Program-made: the position numbers and the translations under genes
Shown here: in pieces, positions 44,533 through 53,419 of the stretch
How positions within the stretch are numbered: the stretch's first letter is position 1
Layout of the letters: every line of letters starts with the position of its first letter
Notes under the pieces: generated by a model
The model's input: the letters and a program-made list of their open reading frames with translations, nothing else
Told to the model about the DNA's origin: nothing
Databases searched by the model: none
Source: Pseudodesulfovibrio hydrargyri
GTDB taxonomy: Bacteria > Desulfobacterota > Desulfovibrionia > Desulfovibrionales > Desulfovibrionaceae
Assembly (NCBI RefSeq): GCF_001874525.1
Contig: NZ_LKAQ01000004.1
Coordinates: 856,805-920,804 of the forward strand
Direction of reading: 5' to 3'
Length of the DNA stretch: 64,000 nt

Positions 44533-45975
44533 TTAGAGGCCGATGAGGGGCCAGTACAGTTTGGATGCCGTCAGGAGCACGATAAAGGACATGAGGGCCA
44601 TGCGCCAGCCCACTTTCATGAAATCCGTGGGGCGCAGGTAGCCCGAGGAGTAGACGATGGTGGAGGCCGGGGTGCCGATGACCGTGAAATAGGCGAACGC
44701 GCTGGAGATGGCGGTGACCATGCCCACGGCCAGGGGGTTGGACTCGGTGGCCAGGGCGATGGTCAGGACAATGGGGCCGAGCACGGCCACGGCCGCGCCG
44801 TTGCTCATGGTGTTGGTGATGAAGGTGGTCAGGAGCATGACCGCGGCCAGCAGGCCGAGGCCGGTGTTGAGGCCGAACGGGGCGAGCCCGTCCATGAACA
44901 TGCCGGCCACCCAGGCGGCCGCGCCGGTGTCGCGCATCTGCACGCCGAGCGAAATGGCGGCGGCGTAAAGCAGGACTACGCCCCAGTTGACGCCTGAGTT
45001 GAGGTCCTGCCAGCGGACCAGGCCGGTGACCAGGAAGAGGACCGCGCCGAGGATGGCGATGGTGCCCATGCCGTATTTCGAGGAAAAACCGACCCAGCCC
45101 GCCAGGGTCAGGAGAAACAGGACGATGGCCACGTAGTGGCGGCCGGTCAGAGCCCCTTCGCTGCCGACCTGTTCCCTGAGTTTGGCCACGGCCGGACCGA
45201 GGTCGCGCAGGTCGGTTTTGAAGGTACGGCGGAGGATGAGGTGCATGAGCGGCAGCTGGATGAGGAAGATGGGGTAGGCGTAGATCATCCAGTGCAGGTA
45301 GGAGACCGAGTAGCCGTGGGTGGCCGGGTCGTCCGGTGCGTAGAAGAAGTCGCGCAGGTAGTCGATCATGATCGCGTTGCGCGCGCCGCCCGACGGGGTG
45401 CCGATCCCGGCCATGGCGCAGGCGTAGGAGATGGAGAAGAGAAAGAGCACGGCCAGGGCCCTCTGCTGCTTGGCGTCGTCGGTGGCCAGCTGGATCAGGG
45501 ACAGGGCCACGGGCAGCATCATGGCGGCCACGGTGTGCTCGCCGATGAACGAGGCGAGCAGGCCGGAGAAGACCGAGATGCCGAAGGCGATGGCATAGGT
45601 GGATGAGCCGGTTACCTTGATGATCAGCAGAGCCAGGCGCTTGTCGAGCTTCTGTTTGACCAGGGCCACGGCAAGCATGAGCGAGCCCATGATGAACAGG
45701 ACCGAGTCCTTCATCAGGGACTTGGCCACCAGCGAGGAATCCAGCCCGAGGAGGAAGACCTGGCCGAGGATGATCAGCAGGGCCACGGCGGGCAGGGGGA
45801 TGGGCTCGGTGATGAACAGGATGGTCGCGCCCACGGTCATGACCAGCACGCGCCAGCCCTCCTGGGTGACGCCCTCGGGCGGAGGCAGGAGCAGCATGGC
45901 GGCCTGGATGGCCAGGGTGAGGAAAAACCAGCGTTTTTCACGGAGAAAATGGATCACGGTACGGGCACTATACAT
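44533..45975 (-). CDS. SLC13/DASS family anion:sodium symporter
   Basis: 480 residues with about 12 membrane helices. The motif region GIGTPSGGARNAIMIDYLRDFF and FITNTMSNGAAVAVLGPI are the two SNT-like anion sites of the DASS family, which imports dicarboxylates, citrate or sulfate with sodium. The substrate is not clear; sulfate is attractive in a sulfate reducer but is only inference. Co-transcribed with the Usp gene. Confidence 0.85.
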   Translation of the reverse strand: MYSARTVIHFLREKRWFFLTLAIQAAMLLLPPPEGVTQEGWRVLVMTVGATILFITEPIPLPAVALLIILGQVFLLGLDSSLVAKSLMKDSVLFIMGSLMLAVALVKQKLDKRLALLIIKVTGSSTYAIAFGISVFSGLLASFIGEHTVAAMMLPVALSLIQLATDDAKQQRALAVLFLFSISYACAMAGIGTPSGGARNAIMIDYLRDFFYAPDDPATHGYSVSYLHWMIYAYPIFLIQLPLMHLILRRTFKTDLRDLGPAVAKLREQVGSEGALTGRHYVAIVLFLLTLAGWVGFSSKYGMGTIAILGAVLFLVTGLVRWQDLNSGVNWGVVLLYAAAISLGVQMRDTGAAAWVAGMFMDGLAPFGLNTGLGLLAAVMLLTTFITNTMSNGAAVAVLGPIVLTIALATESNPLAVGMVTAISSAFAYFTVIGTPASTIVYSSGYLRPTDFMKVGWRMALMSFIVLLTASKLYWPLIGL

Positions 45976-46109
45976 GCGGGAACGGATCGCCGCCAGTTCA
46001 AAGCGCAGGAAACGGGGTGCGCCATGGCGGGATTTGCATTGGGCCGGGTATCGGGTATTGTGCTTGAGCGCGGAAACCCGCGCGCGCCAACCGCAACCAG
46101 GAGATTCCC

Positions 46110-46589
46110 TTGAAACGCACCCTGTCCGCCCTGTGCCGCAACGAACCCGGCGTCCTGGCCATGATGGCCCGGGAATGCGGTAAATACGACGCCAATATCC
46201 TCTCCCTGGCCGCCGGGGAAACCGAGAACCCGCAGGTCTCCCGCATCATCCTGTGCATGGACGGCGACGACGAGGCCGTGGACAGGATCGGCCGCTACCT
46301 GGAGTCCCTGGACGCGGTCATCCAACTGGACGACCTGTCGCGCAAGGATTTCGTGGACCGCGAGCTGGTCATGATCAAGGTGGCCATGGACCCGGCCCAG
46401 ACCAGCCAGTTGATGCAGGTCTTCGAGGTCTTCCGGGCCAACGTGGTCGGCATGGGCCGGGAGACGGTCACGGTGGAGCTGTCCGGCGACCAGGAGCGCG
46501 TGGACGGGCTGATCAAGATGCTTGTGCCCTACGGGATCAAGTCCATGTGCCGGTCCGGGATGATCGCGCTCAAGCGCGGGGATGAGTAA
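46110..46589 (+). CDS. ACT-domain protein, acetolactate synthase small-subunit-like
   Basis: 159 residues. The N-terminal ACT domain (LSALCRNEPGVLAMMARECGKYDANILSLAAGET) and the second domain (VDRELVMIKVAMDPAQTSQLMQVFEVFRANVV) resemble IlvN/IlvH. The start is the TTG at 46110 with CAGGAGA upstream. There is no large subunit here; instead the gene abuts ptb and buk, so it may regulate another enzyme of branched-chain acid metabolism. Confidence 0.75.
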   Translation: MKRTLSALCRNEPGVLAMMARECGKYDANILSLAAGETENPQVSRIILCMDGDDEAVDRIGRYLESLDAVIQLDDLSRKDFVDRELVMIKVAMDPAQTSQLMQVFEVFRANVVGMGRETVTVELSGDQERVDGLIKMLVPYGIKSMCRSGMIALKRGDE

Positions 46590-47534
46590 GTGTCCGAGTT
46601 TTCACCCGTCACGAGTCTGAACGAGTTGGCCCGGGCCGCCCTGGATTACGGCCGGGGCGGGACCATGCCCAAGGTGGCCATCGCCCGGTCCGCCGAGGGG
46701 TTCGTGCTGAGGGCCGGTATCGAGGCCTTTGAGCGCGGCGTGGCCGAGCCCATCCTGGTCGGCGACATGGAGGAGACCCGGCGCATCGCGGACGAGCGGG
46801 GGTTGGACATCTCGCCCTTTCGGCAGGTGCACGTCACCGACGACGCCGGGGCCGTGTTCGAGGCGGTCCGGCTGTTTCGCGAGGGCGAGGCCCAGCTGAT
46901 CATGAAGGGGCTGGTGCCCACGGCCACCTTGCTCAAGGCGGTGCTCAACAAGGAGACCGGCGTGCCCCACGGCGGGCGCATCCTCAGCCACGTGGCGGTC
47001 TTCGAGTCCCCGGTGGACGGCCGCCTGATGCTCATGACCGACCCGGGCGTGAACATCGCGCCTTCCCTGCAGCGCAAGGTGGAGATCCTCAACAACGCCC
47101 TGGAAGTGGCCCGGGCGCTGGGCATGGCGGCCCCCAAGGCGGCCGTGCTGGCGGCCACGGAAAAGGTCAACTACCCGGCCATGCCCGCCACCCTGGACGG
47201 GGACATCCTGACCAAGATGGCCCGCCAGGGCCAGTTCGGCGACGCGCAGGTCTTCGGTCCGCTGTCCCTGGACCTGGCCGTGTCCCGCAAGGTGGCGGCC
47301 ACCAAGCGTTTCGACAACCCGGTGGCCGGGAACGCGGACATCCTGGTCACCCCGAACATCGAGGCGGGCAACGTCCTGTACAAGTCCCTGTCCACCCTGT
47401 GCGGCTGCGTCATGGCCGCCGTGGTCGTGGGCAGCCGGGTGCCGGTGGTGGTCCCGTCCCGGGGCGACTCGGACGCGTCCAAGTTCCACTCCATCGCCCT
47501 GGCCTCTGTCCTGGCAAGGAGGAGCCAACCGTGA
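46590..47534 (+). CDS. ptb: Phosphate butyryltransferase
   Basis: 314 residues; converts acyl-CoA plus phosphate to acyl phosphate plus CoA. Family patterns are LIMKGLVPTATLLKAVLNKETGV, HVAVFE and LMLMTDPGVNIAP, and the C-terminal PVAGNADILVTPNIEAGNVLYKSL. The GTG start at 46590 directly follows the previous stop codon. The next gene, buk, completes substrate-level phosphorylation. Confidence 0.9.
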   Translation: MSEFSPVTSLNELARAALDYGRGGTMPKVAIARSAEGFVLRAGIEAFERGVAEPILVGDMEETRRIADERGLDISPFRQVHVTDDAGAVFEAVRLFREGEAQLIMKGLVPTATLLKAVLNKETGVPHGGRILSHVAVFESPVDGRLMLMTDPGVNIAPSLQRKVEILNNALEVARALGMAAPKAAVLAATEKVNYPAMPATLDGDILTKMARQGQFGDAQVFGPLSLDLAVSRKVAATKRFDNPVAGNADILVTPNIEAGNVLYKSLSTLCGCVMAAVVVGSRVPVVVPSRGDSDASKFHSIALASVLARRSQP

Positions 47535-48616
47535 GCATACTGGTCATCAACCCCGGCTCCACCTCCACCAAGGTGGCCCTGTACAAAGGCGACGACACTC
47601 TGGCCGCCGAGGAACTGCAGCACTCCCGCGAGAAGATGGCCGGTTTCCGCCGGGTGGCGGACCAATTCGACTACCGCATGCGCCTGGTGGCCGAGTTTCT
47701 GGCCAAGACCGGCACGGATCCCAAGCGAATCCGGGCCGTGGTCGCCCGGGGCGGCCTGTTGCGCCCCCTGGAAGGCGGGGTTTACGAAGTGTCCGACGCC
47801 ATGGTCGACGATCTGCAATCAGCCCGGTACGGCGAGCATGCCTGCAACCTGGGCGGCGTGCTGGCCCTGCCCCTGGCCCGGCACTGGGGCGTGCCCGCCT
47901 ACGTGGTGGACCCGGTTGTCACGGACGAGATGATGGACAAGGCACGGCTGACCGGACTGCCCGGGCTTTTCCGGCGGTCCATCTTCCACGCCCTGAACCA
48001 GCGCGGGGTGGCCCGCATGGTGGCCGGGCGCCTCGGCGTGGAGTATCCTCACTCGAATTTCATCGTCTGCCACATGGGCGGCGGGGTATCCATAGGCGCG
48101 CACCGCCGGGGCCGCGTGGTGGACGTGATCAACGCCCTGGACGGTGAGGGGCCGTTCACCCCGGAGCGCACGGGCGGCCTGCCCCTGGTGCCGATCCTGG
48201 ACATGCTCCATAACGGTGAACGCGACTACGCCGAGCTGCGCACGACCATTCTGAGCCAGGGCGGCCTGGTCGCCCACCTGGGGATCAACGACCCGCGTCT
48301 GCTCCTGGCTCGCGTGGACCAGGGCGACGAGCACGCGGCGCTCGTCTTCCGGGCCATGGCCTACGGCATCGCCCGGTACATCGTGTCCATGGCCCCGGCC
48401 CTGACCAATGATGAGGGCGGCCTGGATCTGGCCGCCGTGGTCCTGACCGGCGGGCTCGCCCGGAGCGTCCCTCTGGTGGAGGAGATCGCACGACAGGTCT
48501 CATTCCTCGGCCCGGTGGAGGTGGTCCCCGGCGAGGTGGAGATGGCCGCCCTGGCCCAGGGCGCGGTGCGGGCCCTGAACGGCACGGAGCCGGTCCGGAC
48601 CTATCGGGCGGATTAA
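47531..48616 (+). CDS. buk: Butyrate kinase-type acyl phosphate kinase
   Basis: 361 residues of the ASKHA kinase fold; makes ATP and a carboxylate from acyl phosphate. Signatures: LVINPGSTSTKVALY (phosphate 1), VCHMGGGVSIGAHRRGRVVDV and LTGGLARSV. The GTG at 47531 overlaps the ptb stop by four bases and has AAGGAGGAG upstream. The acyl chain could be branched-chain (isobutyrate, isovalerate) rather than butyrate. Confidence 0.92.
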   Translation: MSILVINPGSTSTKVALYKGDDTLAAEELQHSREKMAGFRRVADQFDYRMRLVAEFLAKTGTDPKRIRAVVARGGLLRPLEGGVYEVSDAMVDDLQSARYGEHACNLGGVLALPLARHWGVPAYVVDPVVTDEMMDKARLTGLPGLFRRSIFHALNQRGVARMVAGRLGVEYPHSNFIVCHMGGGVSIGAHRRGRVVDVINALDGEGPFTPERTGGLPLVPILDMLHNGERDYAELRTTILSQGGLVAHLGINDPRLLLARVDQGDEHAALVFRAMAYGIARYIVSMAPALTNDEGGLDLAAVVLTGGLARSVPLVEEIARQVSFLGPVEVVPGEVEMAALAQGAVRALNGTEPVRTYRAD

Positions 48617-48721
48617 CTCTTAACCCGTTATTTTCATCAATAAATACTGGTCTTCAACCAGGGACTTGCAGTAACGGTCAACGGGGTTCCATGGACAGTA
48701 TCGCAGGAAGGATCACGATAG

Positions 48722-49594
48722 ATGGGTTCGTTGTTTAGTAAATCCGCCACCTTGCGGAAGGGCGTCAGGATAACGGACGAGGAATTCGTCCAACTGCGCG
48801 ACTTCATCTACGACAAGAGCGGCATCTTCGTGGACGAAAAGCGCAAGTACCTGTTCGAGAGCCGTTTCTCCCGGCGGCTGGGCGAGCTCGGCCTGACCAG
48901 CTTTACCGACTACATCAAGTACCTCAAGGTGGACCGGGGCCAGGAGCTCAAGCAGCTCTTCGAGATGGTCACCACCAACGAGACCAGCTTCTGCCGGGAC
49001 ACCAGGCAGCTTGAATCCTTTCGCGACAACCTGCTCACCGAGGTGCTGGACCGCCAGCGCAAGGCTGGCAGATATGAGCTGAACATCTGGTCCGCAGGGT
49101 GCTCGTCGGGCGAGGAACCCTACACTCTGGTCTTCCTTCTGCTCGAGACCCTCAAGGCCGAGATCGCCCGCTGGCGAATCAACATCACCGCCGTGGACCT
49201 GTCCGAAAAGATGATCGCCCGCGCCCAGGCCGGCATCTACCCCGAATATGCCTTCAAGACCACGCCGGACGAGATCCGCAAGCGCTACTTCAAGGAGGTC
49301 GAGGGCGGCTGGGAGCTCGACCCGCGCATCCGCAAGCTGGTCAGGTTCATGCCCATGAACCTGAACGATCCCCTGGCCCTGAAGCGGATCCCCCGGTCGC
49401 ACATCGTTTTCTGCCGCAACGTGATCATCTATTTCGACGACGCCATGAAGCGCAAGGTCGTGCAGGCGTTCTACGACAACCTGCTGCCCGGCGGCTATCT
49501 GCTGGTCGGCCATTCCGAGTCCCTGCACAAGGTCTCCCAGTCGTTCAAGCCGGTCCACAACGCGGGCGCCATCGCGTACAAGAAGGAGGAATAG
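48722..49594 (+). CDS. cheR: Chemotaxis methyltransferase CheR
   Basis: 290 residues. The N-terminal helical domain (EFVQLRDFIYDKSGIFVDEKRKYLFESRFSRRL) precedes the SAM-binding domain with IWSAGCSSGEEPYTL and DLSEKMIARAQAGIYP and the late IVFCRNVIIYFD. It methylates glutamates of chemoreceptors. No CheB gene is adjacent; an HDOD gene follows after three bases. Confidence 0.92.
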   Translation: MGSLFSKSATLRKGVRITDEEFVQLRDFIYDKSGIFVDEKRKYLFESRFSRRLGELGLTSFTDYIKYLKVDRGQELKQLFEMVTTNETSFCRDTRQLESFRDNLLTEVLDRQRKAGRYELNIWSAGCSSGEEPYTLVFLLLETLKAEIARWRINITAVDLSEKMIARAQAGIYPEYAFKTTPDEIRKRYFKEVEGGWELDPRIRKLVRFMPMNLNDPLALKRIPRSHIVFCRNVIIYFDDAMKRKVVQAFYDNLLPGGYLLVGHSESLHKVSQSFKPVHNAGAIAYKKEE

Positions 49595-49597
49595 GCC

Positions 49598-50818
49598 GTG
49601 GCCACAAAGCATATAGACGAGCTCAAACCGGGTATGGTCCTGGCCTCCGACCTGGTCGCCAAGGACGGCAGGCTGCTCTTCAAGAGCGGCACCGAACTGG
49701 CGGAGAACCAGCTCCAGCTGCTCAAACGCGTGGGCATCCCCGAGGCCGACGTGCAGCCTGATCTGGCCGACCTGACCGAGGACGACCTCCTGGCCATCGA
49801 GGATTACGTGCGCGAATTCTTCCTGTACGTGAATCCGGACCACCCCGCGGTCATCGAGATGTTCCACATCGCCCTGGAACTGACCGCCCGGGCCGTGGTC
49901 GAAGGCTGGAAGCTGCCCGACCTGGAGGAACGCCGGGCCGCCAACGTCGAGCACCTGGACGACATCTTCATCACCGGCATGGGCACGCCCGAAACCATTG
50001 TCGAACATGAGACCGAACTGGCCAGCTTCCCGGACATCTTCTTCCGCATCAAAGAGGTCCTCGAGGACGACGCCGCCTCGGCCGACCGCATCGCCAAGGT
50101 CGTCAGCACCGACATCGGCCTGTCCGCCAAACTCCTCAAGCTGGTCAACTCGCCCCTCTACGGCTTCCCCCAGACCATCGACTCCATCAGCCGGGCCGTG
50201 GCCCTGGTGGGCGGCAAGGAACTGTCCACCCTGGCGCTCGGCATCTCGGCCATCAACTACTTCCAGGACATTCCGCCCGAACTCGTGGACATGCAGTCCT
50301 TCTGGCGGCACTCCATCACCTGCGGCATCTTCGCCCGCATGCTCGCCGGAACCCAGAGCGGGCTGTCCCCGGAACGGTTCTTCATCGGCGGCCTGCTCCA
50401 CGACGTGGGCCGGCTCATCCTGTTCAAGAAACTGCCCTACGCCTCCACAGAGGCCATGCTCTTCGCCCGCGAAAATTGCCTGCCCCTGGTCGAGGCCGAA
50501 ATGGCCGTCATGGAACTCTGCCATACCGACATCAGCAAACCCCTGCTCGCGGCATGGAAATTCCCCGAAAGCCTGGCCCTCATGATCAACTACCACCACA
50601 ATCCCATGGAATACCCCAACCCCCTGGAACCGGCCATCGTCCACGTGGCCGACAACCTGACCAATGCCGTGGAAATCGCCCAGGGCGGCATGTACGTCAT
50701 GCCCGGACTCGACGAACAGGCCTGGGAACTCCTCGGCATCGACCCCGAAAAGACCCTCAACGAAGCCGTCAGCCAATACGCCGAACAAATCGACATTGTC
50801 ATGAGCGCCTTTTTCTAG
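49598..50818 (+). CDS. HDOD domain signalling protein
   Basis: 406 residues. The N-terminal region (HIDELKPGMVLASDLVAKDGRLLFKSGTEL) is the short domain often seen in HD-GYP proteins; the HDOD domain follows from about residue 140 (ASADRIAKVVSTDIGLSAKLLKLVNSPLYGFP) and includes GLLHDVGRLILFKKL. It starts at GTG 49598, three bases after cheR, so a role in chemotaxis or motility signalling is probable. HDOD proteins are usually non-catalytic. Confidence 0.85.
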   Translation: MATKHIDELKPGMVLASDLVAKDGRLLFKSGTELAENQLQLLKRVGIPEADVQPDLADLTEDDLLAIEDYVREFFLYVNPDHPAVIEMFHIALELTARAVVEGWKLPDLEERRAANVEHLDDIFITGMGTPETIVEHETELASFPDIFFRIKEVLEDDAASADRIAKVVSTDIGLSAKLLKLVNSPLYGFPQTIDSISRAVALVGGKELSTLALGISAINYFQDIPPELVDMQSFWRHSITCGIFARMLAGTQSGLSPERFFIGGLLHDVGRLILFKKLPYASTEAMLFARENCLPLVEAEMAVMELCHTDISKPLLAAWKFPESLALMINYHHNPMEYPNPLEPAIVHVADNLTNAVEIAQGGMYVMPGLDEQAWELLGIDPEKTLNEAVSQYAEQIDIVMSAFF

Positions 50819-50845
50819 GCGGCACGGGCAGCGGAGTCCGGGGAA

Positions 50846-51232
50846 TGAATGCCTCCGGCGGGCGGGACGACGTGCGCTTTTCCACAATATCGCCCGCCGC
50901 TTCCCCTGCCCGAAATCGCGGGTTTTGTTTCTTGGAAAAGCCGTAGCGCGATGAGCTCTGCCGCTTTTCAGAAGTAGAAAACGCCGCAAGACCGCTTGGG
51001 CGGGTATGCCCAACCTCGCCTGCGGCATTGGCGACCGTTCCGAAGGTTTCCGCGCCGGACGACCCTCCGAGGCCCGTGGACGTCCGGCGCGGAAACCTTC
51101 GGAACACCACACTGCCAAGCTACTGCCGCCTCTCCGATCAACCGGTCTCACCCTGCTCGCCCGCACCTTCCCCGCAGGCGACACAAAAAGTTTGGGAAGG
51201 GGTCCAGGGCAGCGCCCCAGCCGCCGTAGACA
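50846..51232 (-). repeat. Repeat mosaic: D remnant, module B and partial A, inverted
   Basis: The roughly 500-base gap before fumC is mostly repeat. Module B covers about 50870-51125 and contains a perfect 25-bp inverted repeat (51037-51061 with 51081-51105). An inverted partial module A at 51155-51232 lacks the central palindrome. The B copy here is about as long as that at 34600-34880. No coding signal. Confidence 0.8.
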
Positions 51233-51321
51233 CGAAAAAAGACGCCGACAAAATCCAATCCATGTGTTGAGCGGGCCGCTTGTATGGGCTATTGTGGACA
51301 AAAGCAGACATTGGAGGTCGC

Positions 51322-52710
51322 ATGTTTCGAATCGAGACGGACAGTCTGGGCGAGGTTCGGGTTCCTGAAGAGGCGTTGTGGGGCGCGCAGACGCAGCGGG
51401 CGCTGACGCTGTTCACCATAGACGGCGAGCTGATGCCCAGGGAGATGATCCGGGCGTATGCGATCCTGAAGAAAGCGTGCGCGCTGGCCAACGGCGGGGC
51501 CGGGAAATTGGACGATGAGCGGCGCGACCTGATCGTGGCGGTCTGCGACGAAATCCTGGCCGGACAACACGCGGACATGTTCCCGCTGCCGGTGTGGATT
51601 TCGGGCAGCGGCACGCAGTTCAACATGAACGTGAACGAGGTCGTCGCCAACCGCTGCTCGCAGCTGGCCGACAGGCCCGTGGGCTCCAAGGAGCCGGTCC
51701 ATCCCAACGACCACGTCAACATGAGTCAGTCAACTAACGATAACTTTCCGACAGTCATGTATATGGCTGTCGCAAATACAATTATCGAACGCCTCCTGCC
51801 TTCGCTGAGCGCCATGCGCGAGGAGCTCTCGGGCAAGGCCGGGGCATGGGACGGGATCGTCAAGATCGGGCGCACACACATGCAGGACGCCACGCCCCTG
51901 ACCTTGGGGCAAGAGTTTTCCGGGTACGCCTCCATGCTGGGGGGGGATGAGAAACGGATTCGTCAGGCGCTCGAAGACGTGTTTGAACTGACCCTGGGCG
52001 GCACGGCGGTGGGCACCGGAGTGAACAGCTGGCCCGGGTTCGCCGAGGCGGCCATCGGGCATATCGCGGAGTTGAGCGGGCTGCCGTTCGTCCCGGCCCC
52101 GAACCGGTTCGCGGCGCAGGGCGGCCATGACGCGCTGGTGCACGTGTCCGCGGCGCTGAAGACCCTGGCCAATTCCCTGAACAAGATCGCGTCGGACATC
52201 AGGCTGTTGTCGTGCGGGCCGCGCGCCGGGCTGGGCGAGCTGGTCATCCCGGCCAACGAGCCGGGCTCGTCGATCATGCCGGGCAAGGTCAACCCGACCC
52301 AGTGCGAGGCGTTGACCATGGTATCGCTGCAGGCCATGGCCAACGACCTGGCCGTGACCCTGGGCGGCACAGGCGGGGTGCTGGAGATGAACGTGTACAA
52401 GCCGCTGATGGTGCGCAACGTGCTCCACTCGGCACGACTGCTCGGCGACGGCATGCACAGCTTCACCGAGCACCTGCTCAAGGGGCTTGAGCCGGACAGG
52501 GAACGCATCGCGGCCCATGTGTCCCATTCGCTCATGCTGGTCACGGCCCTGACCCCGGTGATCGGCTACGACAAGTCGGCCAAGATCGCCCTGCACGCCC
52601 ACAAGACCGGACAGAGCCTGCGCGAGGCGGCCCTGGAGCTCGGCTTCGTCTCGGCCGAGGAGTTCGACCGGGTGGTCGTGCCCGAGGAGATGATCCGCCC
52701 CAAGGGCTAG
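51322..52710 (+). CDS. fumC: Class II fumarate hydratase
   Basis: 462 residues; interconverts fumarate and malate in the cytoplasm without a metal cluster. The signature [16 protein letters not shown] and the N-terminal [21 protein letters not shown] identify the fumarase/aspartase family, with [14 protein letters not shown] and STNDNFPT supporting fumarase. The ATG at 51322 has TTGGAGG upstream. Its end overlaps the convergent LysE gene by four bases. Aspartase is the alternative but fits less well. Confidence 0.9.
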   Translation: MFRIETDSLGEVRVPEEALWGAQTQRALTLFTIDGELMPREMIRAYAILKKACALANGGAGKLDDERRDLIVAVCDEILAGQHADMFPLPVWISGSGTQFNMNVNEVVANRCSQLADRPVGSKEPVHPNDHVNMSQSTNDNFPTVMYMAVANTIIERLLPSLSAMREELSGKAGAWDGIVKIGRTHMQDATPLTLGQEFSGYASMLGGDEKRIRQALEDVFELTLGGTAVGTGVNSWPGFAEAAIGHIAELSGLPFVPAPNRFAAQGGHDALVHVSAALKTLANSLNKIASDIRLLSCGPRAGLGELVIPANEPGSSIMPGKVNPTQCEALTMVSLQAMANDLAVTLGGTGGVLEMNVYKPLMVRNVLHSARLLGDGMHSFTEHLLKGLEPDRERIAAHVSHSLMLVTALTPVIGYDKSAKIALHAHKTGQSLREAALELGFVSAEEFDRVVVPEEMIRPKG

Positions 52711-53300
52711 ACGAACAGGGCGTACATGGTCGCCCCGACCATGACCGCCACGAGCACGCAGTTGACCCCGGTGAGCACGGCCCCGGATTTGAGGGTGCGC
52801 AGGATGGCGGCCCCGGCCAACCCCCAGGCCGAGTGGAAGGACACCTGGAAGACCATGAAGGTCAGGACAAAGACCGAGACCTGCCACAGGAGCGGCAGGG
52901 ACGGGTCGGCGAACTGCGTGAACCCGACCAGGGCCATGGCCCAGCTCTTGGGATTGAGCGGGTGCAGGATGACCCCTTCCCAGAAGGTGAACCGGCGGTT
53001 CACCGCATGACTGCCCAGCCGCATGGTCAGCAGTTTCCACCCGAGATACAAAATGTAGCACGTTCCGCAAACCTTCATGACCGTCGCGAGGTTGGGTGAG
53101 GTCTGGATGATCTTGCCCAGGCCGAGCGCCACCATGGTGTCCAGGCTGACCGCGCCCACGGTGGCCCCGATCAGAAAGGGGATGGCGGACTTGAAGCCCG
53201 TGGTCTGGCCGATGCCCATCATGGTCAGGTTGCCCGCGCCGGGCGTGCCGGTCATGACGATGACAAAGAGGACGAAGGCGGCGTATGTTTCCATGTTCAT
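52707..53300 (-). CDS. LysE/RhtB family amino acid exporter
   Basis: 197 residues with about six membrane helices. [24 protein letters not shown] at the N-terminus and [16 protein letters not shown] in the middle are the RhtB-type motifs. The gene is divergent from a MocR-type regulator, which probably controls it. The substrate is unknown. Confidence 0.85.
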   Translation of the reverse strand: MNMETYAAFVLFVIVMTGTPGAGNLTMMGIGQTTGFKSAIPFLIGATVGAVSLDTMVALGLGKIIQTSPNLATVMKVCGTCYILYLGWKLLTMRLGSHAVNRRFTFWEGVILHPLNPKSWAMALVGFTQFADPSLPLLWQVSVFVLTFMVFQVSFHSAWGLAGAAILRTLKSGAVLTGVNCVLVAVMVGATMYALFV

Positions 53301-53396
53301 GGCTGTAACTCCCCGGACCGCCGCCCTTTGGTGGCGGCCCTGCTGCGATTTTTCGTACTTTGAGGGGTAAGGTTGACTTTGTGTGTAGTCAATGAA

Positions 53397-53419
53397 TATA
53401 TTGTCTGCATGACAATATA
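53397..53419. promoter_or_regulatory. Candidate MocR operator overlapping its own start codon
   Basis: A perfect 9-bp inverted repeat TATATTGTC-N5-GACAATATA, with the mocR-type ATG (53409-53411) in its centre. Binding would block the regulator's own translation start region and part of the divergent promoter. Confidence 0.7.

Noticed and set aside
48713..51301. Long minus-strand open frame across cheR and the HDOD gene
   Set aside because: It covers two clear genes and the repeat mosaic and has no family pattern.
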